Below are positions 23,771-31,884 of a stretch of DNA of 64,000 nt, piece by piece. How positions within the stretch are numbered: position 1 is the first letter of the stretch; the number at the start of each line of letters is the position of its first letter. The position numbers and the translations under genes are program-made. The notes beneath the pieces were generated by a model. That model was given only the letters and a program-made list of their open reading frames with translations, was not told the origin of the DNA and made no database searches. This stretch comes from Vagococcus fluvialis (lineage in GTDB: Bacteria; Bacillota; Bacilli; Lactobacillales; Vagococcaceae): the NCBI RefSeq assembly GCF_003337315.1, contig NZ_QPJV01000005.1, positions 120,339 to 184,338 of the forward strand, given 5' to 3'.

Positions 23771-26515
23771 TTATTCAGTTGATTTTAACGCTTCAATCAT
23801 ATCGACTTTTCTAAGCCTTCTATGCATAACAAACATCACAACAGTTGAAAATAGTAATGTTAATATAGCTGAGTAGACATAACTAATAAAGTGAATATCT
23901 GGTGGGAACATCATTAAATCCACCTCAGCTGTTTTAATAACAAATCCGTGCAGTAATTTTCCTAACACACATCCTAACAAAATACCAAGAAGAGTTAAAA
24001 TATTATTTTCTCTATAGACATACATCGTCACTTCTTTGTCATAAAAACCTAATACTTTAATCGTTGATAACTCTCTAATTCTTTCAGAAATATTAATATT
24101 GGTTAGGTTATAAAGTACAATAAAGGCAAGCATTGCTGCTGAAATGATTAACACCCAGACCACAATATTTAAACTACCCATTGTGTCATCCATAGCTTTT
24201 CCAATTTGACTCGTAAAGCTAACATTAATAGCTTTTTTAGTATCCATTAATGTTTCTGCTAGTTTTTCTTCCTCTGATTCAGTTAATTTCTTTTTGAATT
24301 TCAATAAATCAACGTTGTATTCAGGTGCTTTACCAAATGTTTCTTCATAGAATTTTGGTGTCATGTAAATAAAATGCATAGCATAATTTTCGCTGATTGC
24401 TTTGACTTTTAAGTCTTTAATTTCATCATCAGCTGTTTTGATTGTTATCAAATCACCAGATTCAACATCAAATAGGTTAGCTAATTTTTCATTAATTATG
24501 ACTCCTGTATCATCTAACTCATATTTCTCGTCAGTTTTTCGGTTTTTAAAAACAATAAAATCTTTAAAGCTTTCAGTGTCTTTTGGCGTATCAATAACTA
24601 CTTCTTGCTTGGTGTAACCTTTTTTAGTTACTTCCACTGTTTTTTGTGACAAACCTAAATGATTAGATACTTCTTTTAAGTCATCTCTAACTTTCAAATA
24701 GTTCTGGCTTTCTTCGTCCGTAGCATCAGGATTATAAGTCACAGTTGCATCATATTGCCAAATTTTAGAAAACTGTAAATCGACAATATCACCAATCGAA
24801 TCTTTTAAACCAAATCCAGTAATAATCATCGCCATACAACCAGCAATTCCTAAAACAGTCATTAACATTCTTTGTTTGTATCTAAAAAGGTTTCTAGCTG
24901 TTACTTTTTGATTAAAATTAAGTTTTGACCAAATAAATGGTATTTTTTCAAGTAAAATTCGTTTTCCTGGTTTTGGTGCTTTCGGACGCATTAAAACTGC
25001 TGGCGTACTAAGTAAGTCTACACGTAAAACCACCATTGCTGATACTAAAGTACAAACAAGAGCCACAGCAACTGATTGAAGCGAGTAACTTGTATAGTAG
25101 GTAATAATAACTGAAGGCAAATTATATAGTGAGCCATACGCATTAAAAATAACTGTTGGGAATACATTAAACCCAACTACTAATCCTAATAAACTCCCAA
25201 TAATACTGGCTAATGTAGCATAAATAATAAATTTTTGAGCTATCTCAAAATTACTATAACCTAATGCTTTTAGCGTTCCAATCTCACCACGTTTTTCATC
25301 AACCATCCGTGTCATCGTAGTTAAACAAATTAGGGCTGCAATCATGAAGAAAAAGACTGGAAAGACTGTTGCAATTGATGAAATACGGTCTGCATTATCT
25401 TTGTATTCACTATAAGCAGGATTTGTATTTCTATCCCTGTACATATACTCAGGTTTAGCCAACTCTTTTAACTCATCTTCTTTTTCTTTCAAATCTGCCT
25501 TACTTTTAGCTAATTTTTCTTCTTCTGTTTTAAGCTTTTCATCTTGCTCATTTAAATTATTTTCCGCAGAAACTAATTGTGCCTTCATTTCTTCTGGGAT
25601 AGGTTGCCCCATAGATTCTGCTAAAGTTAAGCTATCTTTTTGAGTTGCTAGTTCTTTTTTTCCTTGCTCAATAGCATCTCTAGCACTTATTAATTCTTTT
25701 TCACCATTAGCTATTTTGTCACTAGCTTCTGAAATTGATTTTTGACCACCTGCTTGGATTTTGTCATATCTTTCAGTAATTCGTGAATCCAGCTCGTTCT
25801 CTAATGCTTTTTGATTTTTCTCGACTTTATTTTCGTAGTTAGATGTATAACTAACTTCATCTTTTGTGTTTTTATAAGAGATATAAATTTCCGTCCAAAC
25901 ATCCATTTTAATGTCTGACTCTGGGACTAATCCAAATAAATCAATTGATCCTTTTCCAACGGTTGTATTACCTCTTGAAACTTGGTCAATATATAATGGA
26001 CTTTTTACAATCCCAACAATAGTGTATTCACTTTGACTTAAATTATCTTCATCATCTAAAGTAATTTTATCTCCGATTTTATACTTTTTAAGTTCAGTAG
26101 CTCGGTTATCTAAAGCAATCTCACCACTTTTTTTCGGTAAACTACCTTCAACTAAAACAGGATTATTTAATCTATTTTTGTTATCCACATCATAAGACAT
26201 TAATCTAAAAACTAAATTTTCTTTCTTTTCGACAACATCTATTGTATAACTACCTTCTGCTTGTTTAACATTCTTGTTATCTTTAATTAGCTTCAGGTCT
26301 TTATCCTCTAAACCATATGTTGAAACAACTTTTGTGTCCATTAGTTGTTGTTTTTTGTAATAAGTATCCGCTGTATTAATCATGTCAGGTCCAGTTGCTT
26401 TAATTCCTGCATAAAAACAAACACCTAAAAAAATAATTAATAAAATAGATAGAAATCTTGCTTTTGACTCAAAAATTTCCCGCGTATTTGATTTTCTGAG
26501 TGCTTTTTTATTCAC
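23771..26515 (-). CDS. MacB/FtsX-like ABC transporter permease, large form
   Basis: 914 aa. One TM near residues 22-42; a large extracellular section (about 45-370) containing a MacB-type domain and a Glu/Lys-rich coiled coil (about 250-350); three TM segments at about 380-510; a second extracellular domain (about 560-790); and three TM segments at the C-terminus. This is a full-length FtsX-type permease with two FtsX repeats, as in exporters of antimicrobial peptides, lipoproteins or toxins. Mechanotransmission by the periplasm-like coiled coil is known in MacB, and the cargo here is unknown. The ATP-binding partner is encoded 11 bases upstream. Confidence 0.87.
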   Translation of the reverse strand: MNKKALRKSNTREIFESKARFLSILLIIFLGVCFYAGIKATGPDMINTADTYYKKQQLMDTKVVSTYGLEDKDLKLIKDNKNVKQAEGSYTIDVVEKKENLVFRLMSYDVDNKNRLNNPVLVEGSLPKKSGEIALDNRATELKKYKIGDKITLDDEDNLSQSEYTIVGIVKSPLYIDQVSRGNTTVGKGSIDLFGLVPESDIKMDVWTEIYISYKNTKDEVSYTSNYENKVEKNQKALENELDSRITERYDKIQAGGQKSISEASDKIANGEKELISARDAIEQGKKELATQKDSLTLAESMGQPIPEEMKAQLVSAENNLNEQDEKLKTEEEKLAKSKADLKEKEDELKELAKPEYMYRDRNTNPAYSEYKDNADRISSIATVFPVFFFMIAALICLTTMTRMVDEKRGEIGTLKALGYSNFEIAQKFIIYATLASIIGSLLGLVVGFNVFPTVIFNAYGSLYNLPSVIITYYTSYSLQSVAVALVCTLVSAMVVLRVDLLSTPAVLMRPKAPKPGKRILLEKIPFIWSKLNFNQKVTARNLFRYKQRMLMTVLGIAGCMAMIITGFGLKDSIGDIVDLQFSKIWQYDATVTYNPDATDEESQNYLKVRDDLKEVSNHLGLSQKTVEVTKKGYTKQEVVIDTPKDTESFKDFIVFKNRKTDEKYELDDTGVIINEKLANLFDVESGDLITIKTADDEIKDLKVKAISENYAMHFIYMTPKFYEETFGKAPEYNVDLLKFKKKLTESEEEKLAETLMDTKKAINVSFTSQIGKAMDDTMGSLNIVVWVLIISAAMLAFIVLYNLTNINISERIRELSTIKVLGFYDKEVTMYVYRENNILTLLGILLGCVLGKLLHGFVIKTAEVDLMMFPPDIHFISYVYSAILTLLFSTVVMFVMHRRLRKVDMIEALKSTE

Positions 26516-26526
26516 TTAAAAACCTC

Positions 26527-27228
26527 CTACCATTCAATTTCATCAACAGGAATTGGGCTTGGATTTAAATCCATACTTCTAACTTTAGCATCATTAATGC
26601 GAATGACTCTGTCAGCCATTTTAGCAATTTCTGAGTTGTGAGTAATAACAATTACTGTTGTTTTGTATTTGCGACATGTATCTTCTAAAATTTTTAACAC
26701 TTGTTTTCCTGTTTCAAAATCTAGAGCTCCTGTTGGTTCGTCACATAATAATAATTTAGGATTTTTAGCTAAAGCACGAGCTATAGCCACACGTTGCTGC
26801 TCTCCTCCTGAAAGTTGGGCTGGGAAGTTTTTAACACGGTGACTTAAATTGACCATCTCTAAAACCTCATCGACATCTAATGCTTGTTTTGATACTTGTG
26901 AGGCTAACTCCACATTTTCTCTGGCAGTTAAATTGGGAACTAGATTGTAAAATTGAAATACGAAACCTACATCAAGTCTTCTATAGGTTGTTAATTGTTT
27001 ATTGGTGTGCTTAGCAATATCAACACCATCAACAATAATTTCACCCTCATCACAACTATCCATACCACCTAGAATATTTAATACTGTTGATTTACCAGCA
27101 CCACTAGGCCCTAATATCACGACAAACTCCCCTTCTTCAATAGAAAAAGAAACGCCGTTATTAGCAACTATCACGTTATCTCCCATGTAATATCTTTTAT
27201 AAACATCCTTCACTTCTACAAAGCTCAT
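26527..27228 (-). CDS. ABC transporter ATP-binding protein, partner of the MacB-like permease
   Basis: About 233 aa. Start set at the ATG of MSFVEVKDVYKRY, 5 bases after AGAGGTG; a longer open frame upstream is not needed by the family. Walker A GPSGAGKST (40-48), Q-loop FQFYNLVP, signature LSGGEQQR (139-146) and Walker B LLLCDEP (159-165) are intact, and a D-loop Asp and the H-loop (ITHNSEI) follow. It matches the MacB/LolD/YknY group that works with FtsX-type permeases. It lies 11 bases upstream of the permease and is the first gene of that two-gene operon. The exported substrate is unknown. Confidence 0.9.
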   Translation of the reverse strand: MSFVEVKDVYKRYYMGDNVIVANNGVSFSIEEGEFVVILGPSGAGKSTVLNILGGMDSCDEGEIIVDGVDIAKHTNKQLTTYRRLDVGFVFQFYNLVPNLTARENVELASQVSKQALDVDEVLEMVNLSHRVKNFPAQLSGGEQQRVAIARALAKNPKLLLCDEPTGALDFETGKQVLKILEDTCRKYKTTVIVITHNSEIAKMADRVIRINDAKVRSMDLNPSPIPVDEIEW

Positions 27229-27391
27229 CATGACACCTCTCTTATTTTCCATTATCTCCTCCATTATAACAAAAGAAATGTACTTTTTTGTGAATTCTAA
27301 CATAAAGACAAGATTCCTTTTAAATCGAACTCTTGTTCTACTCTTCTTTATCACGTATAATAGAATCGTAGTAAATTCTTAGGAGGTTCAT

Positions 27392-28057
27392 ATGGCAAAA
27401 AAGCGTCAACCACAAAATAAATTTAATCCTGCAACTGCCCTAATCGGTTTAATAGTTGTTTTAGGCTTAGCCTTTTCAGGAATGCAATTTCCTGAAATTT
27501 TAGATTTTCTTCTTGGAACAGAAACTAAAATTGAAACAAAAGAAGCACCCAAAAGTCAGACTGGAGATAATCCTGGCCCTATAGAACATGGTGCGGCAAC
27601 TTTTACCAAAGAAGAATTAAAGGATAATAAAAAGGGATGGATTCATTACGGAGAACTAGATTCTCTAGGTCGCCCAACAGCAGCTAATGCTTTAATCACT
27701 CCTAAAATGGTAGGTACAGGAACAGGAGCTTCTCAAGAGATTAGACCACCTGGCTTTATTTCAGGTTTAGATCCTCATAATCATTCACGTGGTCATTTAA
27801 TTGGTAAGCAGCTTGGAGGTACTGGGGAAGATTTGAAAAACTTAGTAACTTTATATCAAAATCCAGTTAACACGCCTTTCATGACAAAATATGAAAATAT
27901 GGTACGAAAAGCTGCTGATGACGGGGAAACTATTCGTTACCGTGTGACTCCAATTTATGAGGGAGACATTGGTATGCCAACAGCTGTTTTAATGGAAGGT
28001 AAAAGTTTACACTCTGACATGATTAATTTTAGCGTTACTATTGAAAATAAAAAGTAA
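27392..28057 (+). CDS. Membrane-anchored DNA/RNA non-specific endonuclease
   Basis: 221 aa. One N-terminal TM segment (about 15-35), a Lys/Thr/Pro linker, then a beta-beta-alpha-metal nuclease domain. The catalytic His motif is SRGHLIG (132-138, His135), with Asn150 and Asn157 as likely magnesium ligands (GTGEDLKNLVTLYQNP). This is the EndA/NucA-like family of surface nucleases; in streptococci, EndA aids DNA uptake or nutrient recovery. GGAGG precedes the ATG. The neighbour 12 bases downstream is a very acidic 125-aa protein, which raises the possibility of a nuclease with an antidote; neither function is proven here. Confidence 0.87.
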   Translation: MAKKRQPQNKFNPATALIGLIVVLGLAFSGMQFPEILDFLLGTETKIETKEAPKSQTGDNPGPIEHGAATFTKEELKDNKKGWIHYGELDSLGRPTAANALITPKMVGTGTGASQEIRPPGFISGLDPHNHSRGHLIGKQLGGTGEDLKNLVTLYQNPVNTPFMTKYENMVRKAADDGETIRYRVTPIYEGDIGMPTAVLMEGKSLHSDMINFSVTIENKK

Positions 28058-28069
28058 GGTGGAACTCTT

Positions 28070-28447
28070 ATGACAATAGATGAATTAGTTGCACAACAAG
28101 CGTTTCAAACAACTTCAGATTTTTTAGATACTCTAAAAAATAATAATATTACTGATATCAATGAGTACTTACTATTTAATTTAAATGATAGGATGAAAGA
28201 AGTATTATTCACTAATATTGATTTTTTAGCTGATGACACTCTTTGGAGCAAAGAAGATTTAGAAAATTTTGAAGTGATTGCTAAAACAATAGATAATGAC
28301 TATCTACTGAGTCAAGGTGACACTTCTTTAATTATTCCTTCCTCTTTAAATAAAGCTGATTCAGAATCATTCGACTTACCAATTTGGAAGCTTTTAATAG
28401 AATTTGAAGAAAAAACTCTTCCAACTAACATACTAGCACTTGATTAA
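28070..28447 (+). CDS. Acidic hypothetical protein after the nuclease gene
   Basis: 125 aa, clearly acidic (many Asp and Glu), mainly helical, with no signal or TM segment, so it stays in the cytoplasm. Pieces such as DRMKEVLFTNIDFL and NDYLLSQGDTSLIIPSSLN vaguely recall SUKH/SMI1-type folds, but I cannot assign it. It is encoded 12 bases after the anchored nuclease and 14 before peptidase E, so it is probably co-transcribed with both. Possibilities are an inhibitor of the nuclease or an unrelated housekeeping protein; acidic charge and position are the only hints. Confidence 0.65.
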   Translation: MTIDELVAQQAFQTTSDFLDTLKNNNITDINEYLLFNLNDRMKEVLFTNIDFLADDTLWSKEDLENFEVIAKTIDNDYLLSQGDTSLIIPSSLNKADSESFDLPIWKLLIEFEEKTLPTNILALD

Positions 28448-28461
28448 AAGGAGAAAAAACA

Positions 28462-29046
28462 ATGAAAAAACTATTTTTAGCTTCAAGTTTTGCTGATACA
28501 TACCAATTATTACCTGATTTTGTGGGAGAAGAATTAACAAATAAATCAGTCGTTTTTATTGATACTGCTAGCCACACAGAAGAACGTAAAAGCTATGTTG
28601 ATAAAGCTCGTATTGCTTTTGAAGACTTAGGTTTAACAGTTATCTCTGGTGATTTATTTGCACCATCTATTAAAAGTGATATTGAAGAGTGTGACTATAT
28701 TTACATAGCAGGTGGTAATACATTTTACTTAATGCAAGAGCTTAAAAAAAGTGGTGTGGATCAATTAATTATTAATCATGTCAATCAAGGGAAAGTCTAC
28801 ATTGGTGAGTCTGCTGGCACGATTATTATGTCTCCTAATATAGAATACATCAAAGAAATGGATGATATTACCCAAGGCCCTGAATTGACGGATTACACAG
28901 GATTTAACATAATTGATGTCTATCCACTTCCTCACGTTGGAAATAAATATTTAAATGATGCTGTAGAAACAATTAAAGAAAAGTACAGTGAAAAAATTAA
29001 TTTACATCTTTTTTCAGATGAAGAAGTTTTATTAATCAAAGAATAA
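28462..29046 (+). CDS. Peptidase E-like (family S51) dipeptidase
   Basis: 194 aa. The class-I-glutaminase-like fold of S51 is shown by the nucleophile elbow GESAG (115-119, Ser117), by YIAGGNTFYL upstream, and by YPLPHVGN with the His later. Related enzymes cleave dipeptides with N-terminal aspartate. Slightly shorter than Salmonella PepE (about 229 aa), as usual for the Firmicutes group. No signal peptide, so it is cytoplasmic. It is the last gene of the nuclease operon and ends at a strong hairpin terminator. Start follows AAAAGGAGAAAAAACA. The dipeptidase activity is inferred from family. Confidence 0.83.
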   Translation: MKKLFLASSFADTYQLLPDFVGEELTNKSVVFIDTASHTEERKSYVDKARIAFEDLGLTVISGDLFAPSIKSDIEECDYIYIAGGNTFYLMQELKKSGVDQLIINHVNQGKVYIGESAGTIIMSPNIEYIKEMDDITQGPELTDYTGFNIIDVYPLPHVGNKYLNDAVETIKEKYSEKINLHLFSDEEVLLIKE

Positions 29047-29048
29047 GC

Positions 29049-29086
29049 AAAAGACGCATAGCATAATTTCATGCTATGCGTCTTTT
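29049..29086. terminator. Bidirectional terminator between pepE-like and M24 peptidase genes
   Basis: AAAAGACGCATAGCA pairs with TGCTATGCGTCTTTT around an 8-base loop, with flanking A and T runs. It sits between converging genes. Confidence 0.88.
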
Positions 29087-29090
29087 ATCA

Positions 29091-30182
29091 TTATCCTAAA
29101 ACTGTTAACTCTTTTGGATAATGATTTAATAATTCACAACCCTCTTCCGTTGCAACAACTAAGTCTTCAATTCTAACGCCAACTTCACCTGGTACATAAA
29201 TACCTGGTTCGATTGAAAAAATCATACCTGGTTGAACTTTTTTATGGTTAATCGCTGATACATCCCCTGCTTCGTGGCATTCCATCCCAATAAAATGGCC
29301 TGTACGATGAGTAAAGTATTCTCCGTAACCTTTTTCAGTAATATAATCACGAGCTGCTGCATCTATTTCTGCAAAAGTCACACCTGGTTTAACTTTAGCA
29401 ATAGCACGCTTATTGGCTTCAAGAACTGTTTCATAGACTTCACGACTTTTATCTGGTACTTCTTGATAGAAAAATGTTCTTGTCATATCTGAGCAGTAGC
29501 CATTTTTAACGCCACCAATATCTAAAATAATACTGTCACCTTTTTTGACTGTTGATTCATCATTCATATGATGAGGATCAGCTCCATTAGCCCCGTAAGC
29601 TACGATTGGATCAAATGAAAAACCTGAATTTCCAAGATCTTCATAAATATCACCTAACCGTTCTGCCATCTCAACTTCTGTTAAACCTAAAGGAATTAAG
29701 TCGGCTAGTAAACCAATGGCTGTATCGTTATCTTTAGAAACATCTTTCATTAAGTTAATTTCTTCAGTTGATTTGATTCCACGAATCTCATCTGTAATAT
29801 CTGAACTAAAGAAATAATGACTATAACCTTTTCCAACTTGTTTCATTAACCCAAGTAAAAACTCTGCTGTCCAATATTTATCAATTCCAATTTTTTCTTC
29901 ATAATTTAATTGATTAGCTAAGATAGCAATTCCTTTACCCTCATCAGTATCATCAACTGCTACAATCGGCATATTAATTTCTGATTCTAAAACTGGGAAT
30001 AAGCGATTAATAACAGCCACATGTTCTCCATTTGCTTTAAAAATTAAAGCAACAAGCCTTTCACCTGGATCAATCATTTTTCCTGTTAAATAATAAATAG
30101 TCATTGGATCAGACACGACTAATTGCGTTTGATTTAGTGTTTTCATTTTACTTAATACTTGATTGACTCTTTCTTGATACAT
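29091..30182 (-). CDS. pepQ: Xaa-Pro dipeptidase (M24B)
   Basis: 363 aa, typical PepQ length. The N-terminal creatinase-like domain (YLTGKMIDPGERLVAL) precedes a pita-bread metallopeptidase domain. The dinuclear metal ligands appear in order: ILDIGG and YCSDMTRTF (Asp, Asp), HRTGHFIG (His), IFSIEPGIY and GVRIEDLV (Glu, Glu). It cleaves X-Pro dipeptides in the cytoplasm. In many lactic acid bacteria pepQ lies next to ccpA, but ccpA is not here. The call as PepQ rather than another M24B aminopeptidase rests on length and N-terminal domain. It is not linked by an obvious operon to nagA, which has its own terminator upstream. Confidence 0.86.
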   Translation of the reverse strand: MYQERVNQVLSKMKTLNQTQLVVSDPMTIYYLTGKMIDPGERLVALIFKANGEHVAVINRLFPVLESEINMPIVAVDDTDEGKGIAILANQLNYEEKIGIDKYWTAEFLLGLMKQVGKGYSHYFFSSDITDEIRGIKSTEEINLMKDVSKDNDTAIGLLADLIPLGLTEVEMAERLGDIYEDLGNSGFSFDPIVAYGANGADPHHMNDESTVKKGDSIILDIGGVKNGYCSDMTRTFFYQEVPDKSREVYETVLEANKRAIAKVKPGVTFAEIDAAARDYITEKGYGEYFTHRTGHFIGMECHEAGDVSAINHKKVQPGMIFSIEPGIYVPGEVGVRIEDLVVATEEGCELLNHYPKELTVLG

Positions 30183-30204
30183 GGTTATAATCCTCCTCTT
30201 AGTA

Positions 30205-30235
30205 AAAAAAGGTTGACCAATTAGGCCAACCTAGT
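30205..30235 (-). terminator. Terminator of nagA
   Basis: AGGTTGACC / GGCCAACCT pairing with a short loop, followed on the minus strand by TTTTTTT. It separates nagA from pepQ. Confidence 0.75.
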
Positions 30236-30243
30236 TGCTTCTT

Positions 30244-31395
30244 TTATTGTACTTGATAACGGCACTTACCGTCTAGATATGTTGCTTCTAAATCTAATTT
30301 ATCTGATAAAACGATAAAGTCAGCTGCACGTCCGCGAGTAATGCTACCACAGACATCTTCCATTTTACAGCTAACTGCTGGTACATAAGTTGCCATCATA
30401 ATAGCCTCTTCTGGTGTGGCAATTCCCCACTCAACTACGTTTTTCACAGCTTCTTTTAGACGTAAAATACTTCCTGCTAAGTTTCCTTCTTCCATTCTAG
30501 CAGTTCCGTCTTTTACAACTACTGGGAATTCACCTAACATATAGTTTCCATCAGGCATTCCACCTGCCATCATACAGTCAGTAATTAATGCCACATGCTC
30601 GTGCCCTGCTTTTTCCATTAAGATTTGAGCAGCATCAGGGTGTACATGATGACCGTCACAAATTAATTCAGAGAAAACATGTTTTAAATTCATAGCTGCT
30701 CCAACCATTCCTGGTTCACGGTGATTTAAGCCGCGCATACCGTTAAATGCGTGTACAAAAATGCTAGCTCCACATTCAACAGCTTCAGCTGCCTCATCAA
30801 GAGTTGCATTACTATGGCCAAGTGCTACAACAACACCATTATCTGTCACTTCTTTTACAAACTCAGAAACACCTTCACGCTCAGGTGCTAAAGCGATTTT
30901 TTTAATAATCCCACCTGAAACTTCTTGCCATTCATTAAACACATTAATATCTGGATCTGAGAAATATCCAGGATTTTGTGCTCCTTTGTACTCTTCTGTA
31001 AAGAAAGGTCCTTCAAAGTAAATCCCTTGAATTTTCGCTCCCTTAACATCTTGATAAACTTCACCAATTGTTTTAGCAACAGCTGTTAGTTGCTCACGAC
31101 TTGATGTTAATGTAGTTGGTAAGAATGACGTTACCCCGCAAGATAATAAGTCTTCTGACATTTGTTTAATACCTTCTGCATTATTATCCATTACATCATT
31201 GTTTTTGAAACCATGAATATGAGTATCTACTAAACCTGGTGCAATCCATTTGCCAGTGTAATCAATAACTTCTGATACATCACTTGGTTTTTCTTTCGTA
31301 ATTTTACCAAAGACACCATTAGTAATGTCTAAATAACCTGGTCCTTCTATTCCACTTGTTAAGAAAAATTTTTCTGCATAAATGACTGTTTTCAT
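30244..31395 (-). CDS. nagA: N-acetylglucosamine-6-phosphate deacetylase
   Basis: About 383 aa. Start set at the ATG of MKTVIYAEKFF; a TTG two codons earlier has no better ribosome binding site. Metal-dependent amidohydrolase fold with DTHIHG near residues 57-62, YFEGPFF carrying the metal-binding Glu, and GHSNAT and HAFNGM with the later His ligands. It removes acetate from GlcNAc-6-P, sending amino sugars from chitin, mucin and wall turnover into glycolysis. A promoter (TTGACG at 31452-31457, TAGGTT at 31429-31434, minus strand) and a DasR/NagR-like site are visible upstream. nagB is not adjacent. Confidence 0.92.
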   Translation of the reverse strand: MKTVIYAEKFFLTSGIEGPGYLDITNGVFGKITKEKPSDVSEVIDYTGKWIAPGLVDTHIHGFKNNDVMDNNAEGIKQMSEDLLSCGVTSFLPTTLTSSREQLTAVAKTIGEVYQDVKGAKIQGIYFEGPFFTEEYKGAQNPGYFSDPDINVFNEWQEVSGGIIKKIALAPEREGVSEFVKEVTDNGVVVALGHSNATLDEAAEAVECGASIFVHAFNGMRGLNHREPGMVGAAMNLKHVFSELICDGHHVHPDAAQILMEKAGHEHVALITDCMMAGGMPDGNYMLGEFPVVVKDGTARMEEGNLAGSILRLKEAVKNVVEWGIATPEEAIMMATYVPAVSCKMEDVCGSITRGRAADFIVLSDKLDLEATYLDGKCRYQVQ

Positions 31396-31428
31396 CGACA
31401 AAACTTCTTTCTTTTTAAATTTACCTTT

Positions 31429-31475
31429 AACCTATCACTAAATTGAAAATTCGTCAAGGAATGGTCTATACATAA
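31429..31475 (-). promoter_or_regulatory. nagA promoter with candidate NagR/DasR (dre-like) site
   Basis: On the minus strand, TTGACG and TAGGTT are 17 bp apart. Directly upstream at 31460-31475 is AATGGTCTATACATAA (plus strand), close to the GntR-family dre consensus TGGTCTAGACCA. Such sites are bound by NagR/YvoA, which responds to glucosamine-6-phosphate or GlcNAc-6-phosphate. The regulator gene is not in this window. Confidence 0.5.
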
Positions 31476-31565
31476 AATAAAAGCGGCTTCAATAACCCTT
31501 TATAAAACACTATATAAGATATATTAGCTTTTTTTAAAATAAAAGACTTTTTTTATACACTTTCT

Positions 31566-31575
31566 GTGCTATAAT
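31566..31575 (+). promoter_or_regulatory. Extended -10 promoter of the DUF2187 gene
   Basis: TGCTATAAT ends at 31575: an ideal TATAAT preceded by TGn, which can work without a good -35. It lies about 65 bases upstream of the DUF2187 start; no convincing -35 hexamer was found. Confidence 0.55.
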
Positions 31576-31640
31576 AAGTCCATTATTAAGACTATTAATA
31601 ATTTTTTATGACACATTACATTTAGATAGGAGCATTACAT

Positions 31641-31811
31641 TTGGAACTTAATAGCACCGTTACTTTCGATTGGGAAGGAACACAATTTGAAGGCACTATT
31701 GAAAAAGAGTACGAAAACTCTGTTCTTATCAGTGTTATAAATCCTTCAATGGAAATTAAAGACAAATATTTAGGACGATTAGTCGTTAGTAAAAAAAGTG
31801 TTTCAGCTTAA
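31641..31811 (+). CDS. DUF2187 family protein (YkvS-like), small
   Basis: 56 aa, too short for many ORF searches. Starts with TTG, 8 bases after AGGAG (31628-31632), and ends TAA at 31811. The sequence (ELNSTVTFDWEGTQFEGTIE, then ENSVLISVINP) matches DUF2187/YkvS, a small beta-rich family of Firmicutes resembling SH3-like translation or RNA-associated folds, with no proven function. An extended -10 promoter and a perfect terminator bracket it, so it is a monocistronic gene. Identification is from pattern and size. Confidence 0.85.
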   Translation: MELNSTVTFDWEGTQFEGTIEKEYENSVLISVINPSMEIKDKYLGRLVVSKKSVSA

Positions 31812-31820
31812 TAACATTAA

Positions 31821-31860
31821 AATAAAACCGCCAAGATATTTAAATCTTGGCGGTTTTATT
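31821..31860. terminator. Bidirectional terminator after DUF2187
   Basis: AATAAAACCGCCAAGAT and ATCTTGGCGGTTTTATT form a perfect 17-bp stem with a 6-base loop, between the converging DUF2187 and aminotransferase genes. Confidence 0.9.
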
Positions 31861-31884
31861 ATTCACTTTCACAGAGTTAGTTCA

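Noticed and set aside
23771..27228. BceAB-type antibiotic detoxification module with a sensor kinase
   Set aside because: The permease has the long coiled-coil MacB form and no BceS/R two-component genes are next to it.
26527..27354. Longer N-terminal start for the ABC ATPase (extra 42 codons)
   Set aside because: The extension is basic and lacks family similarity; AGAGGTG just before the inner ATG fits better.
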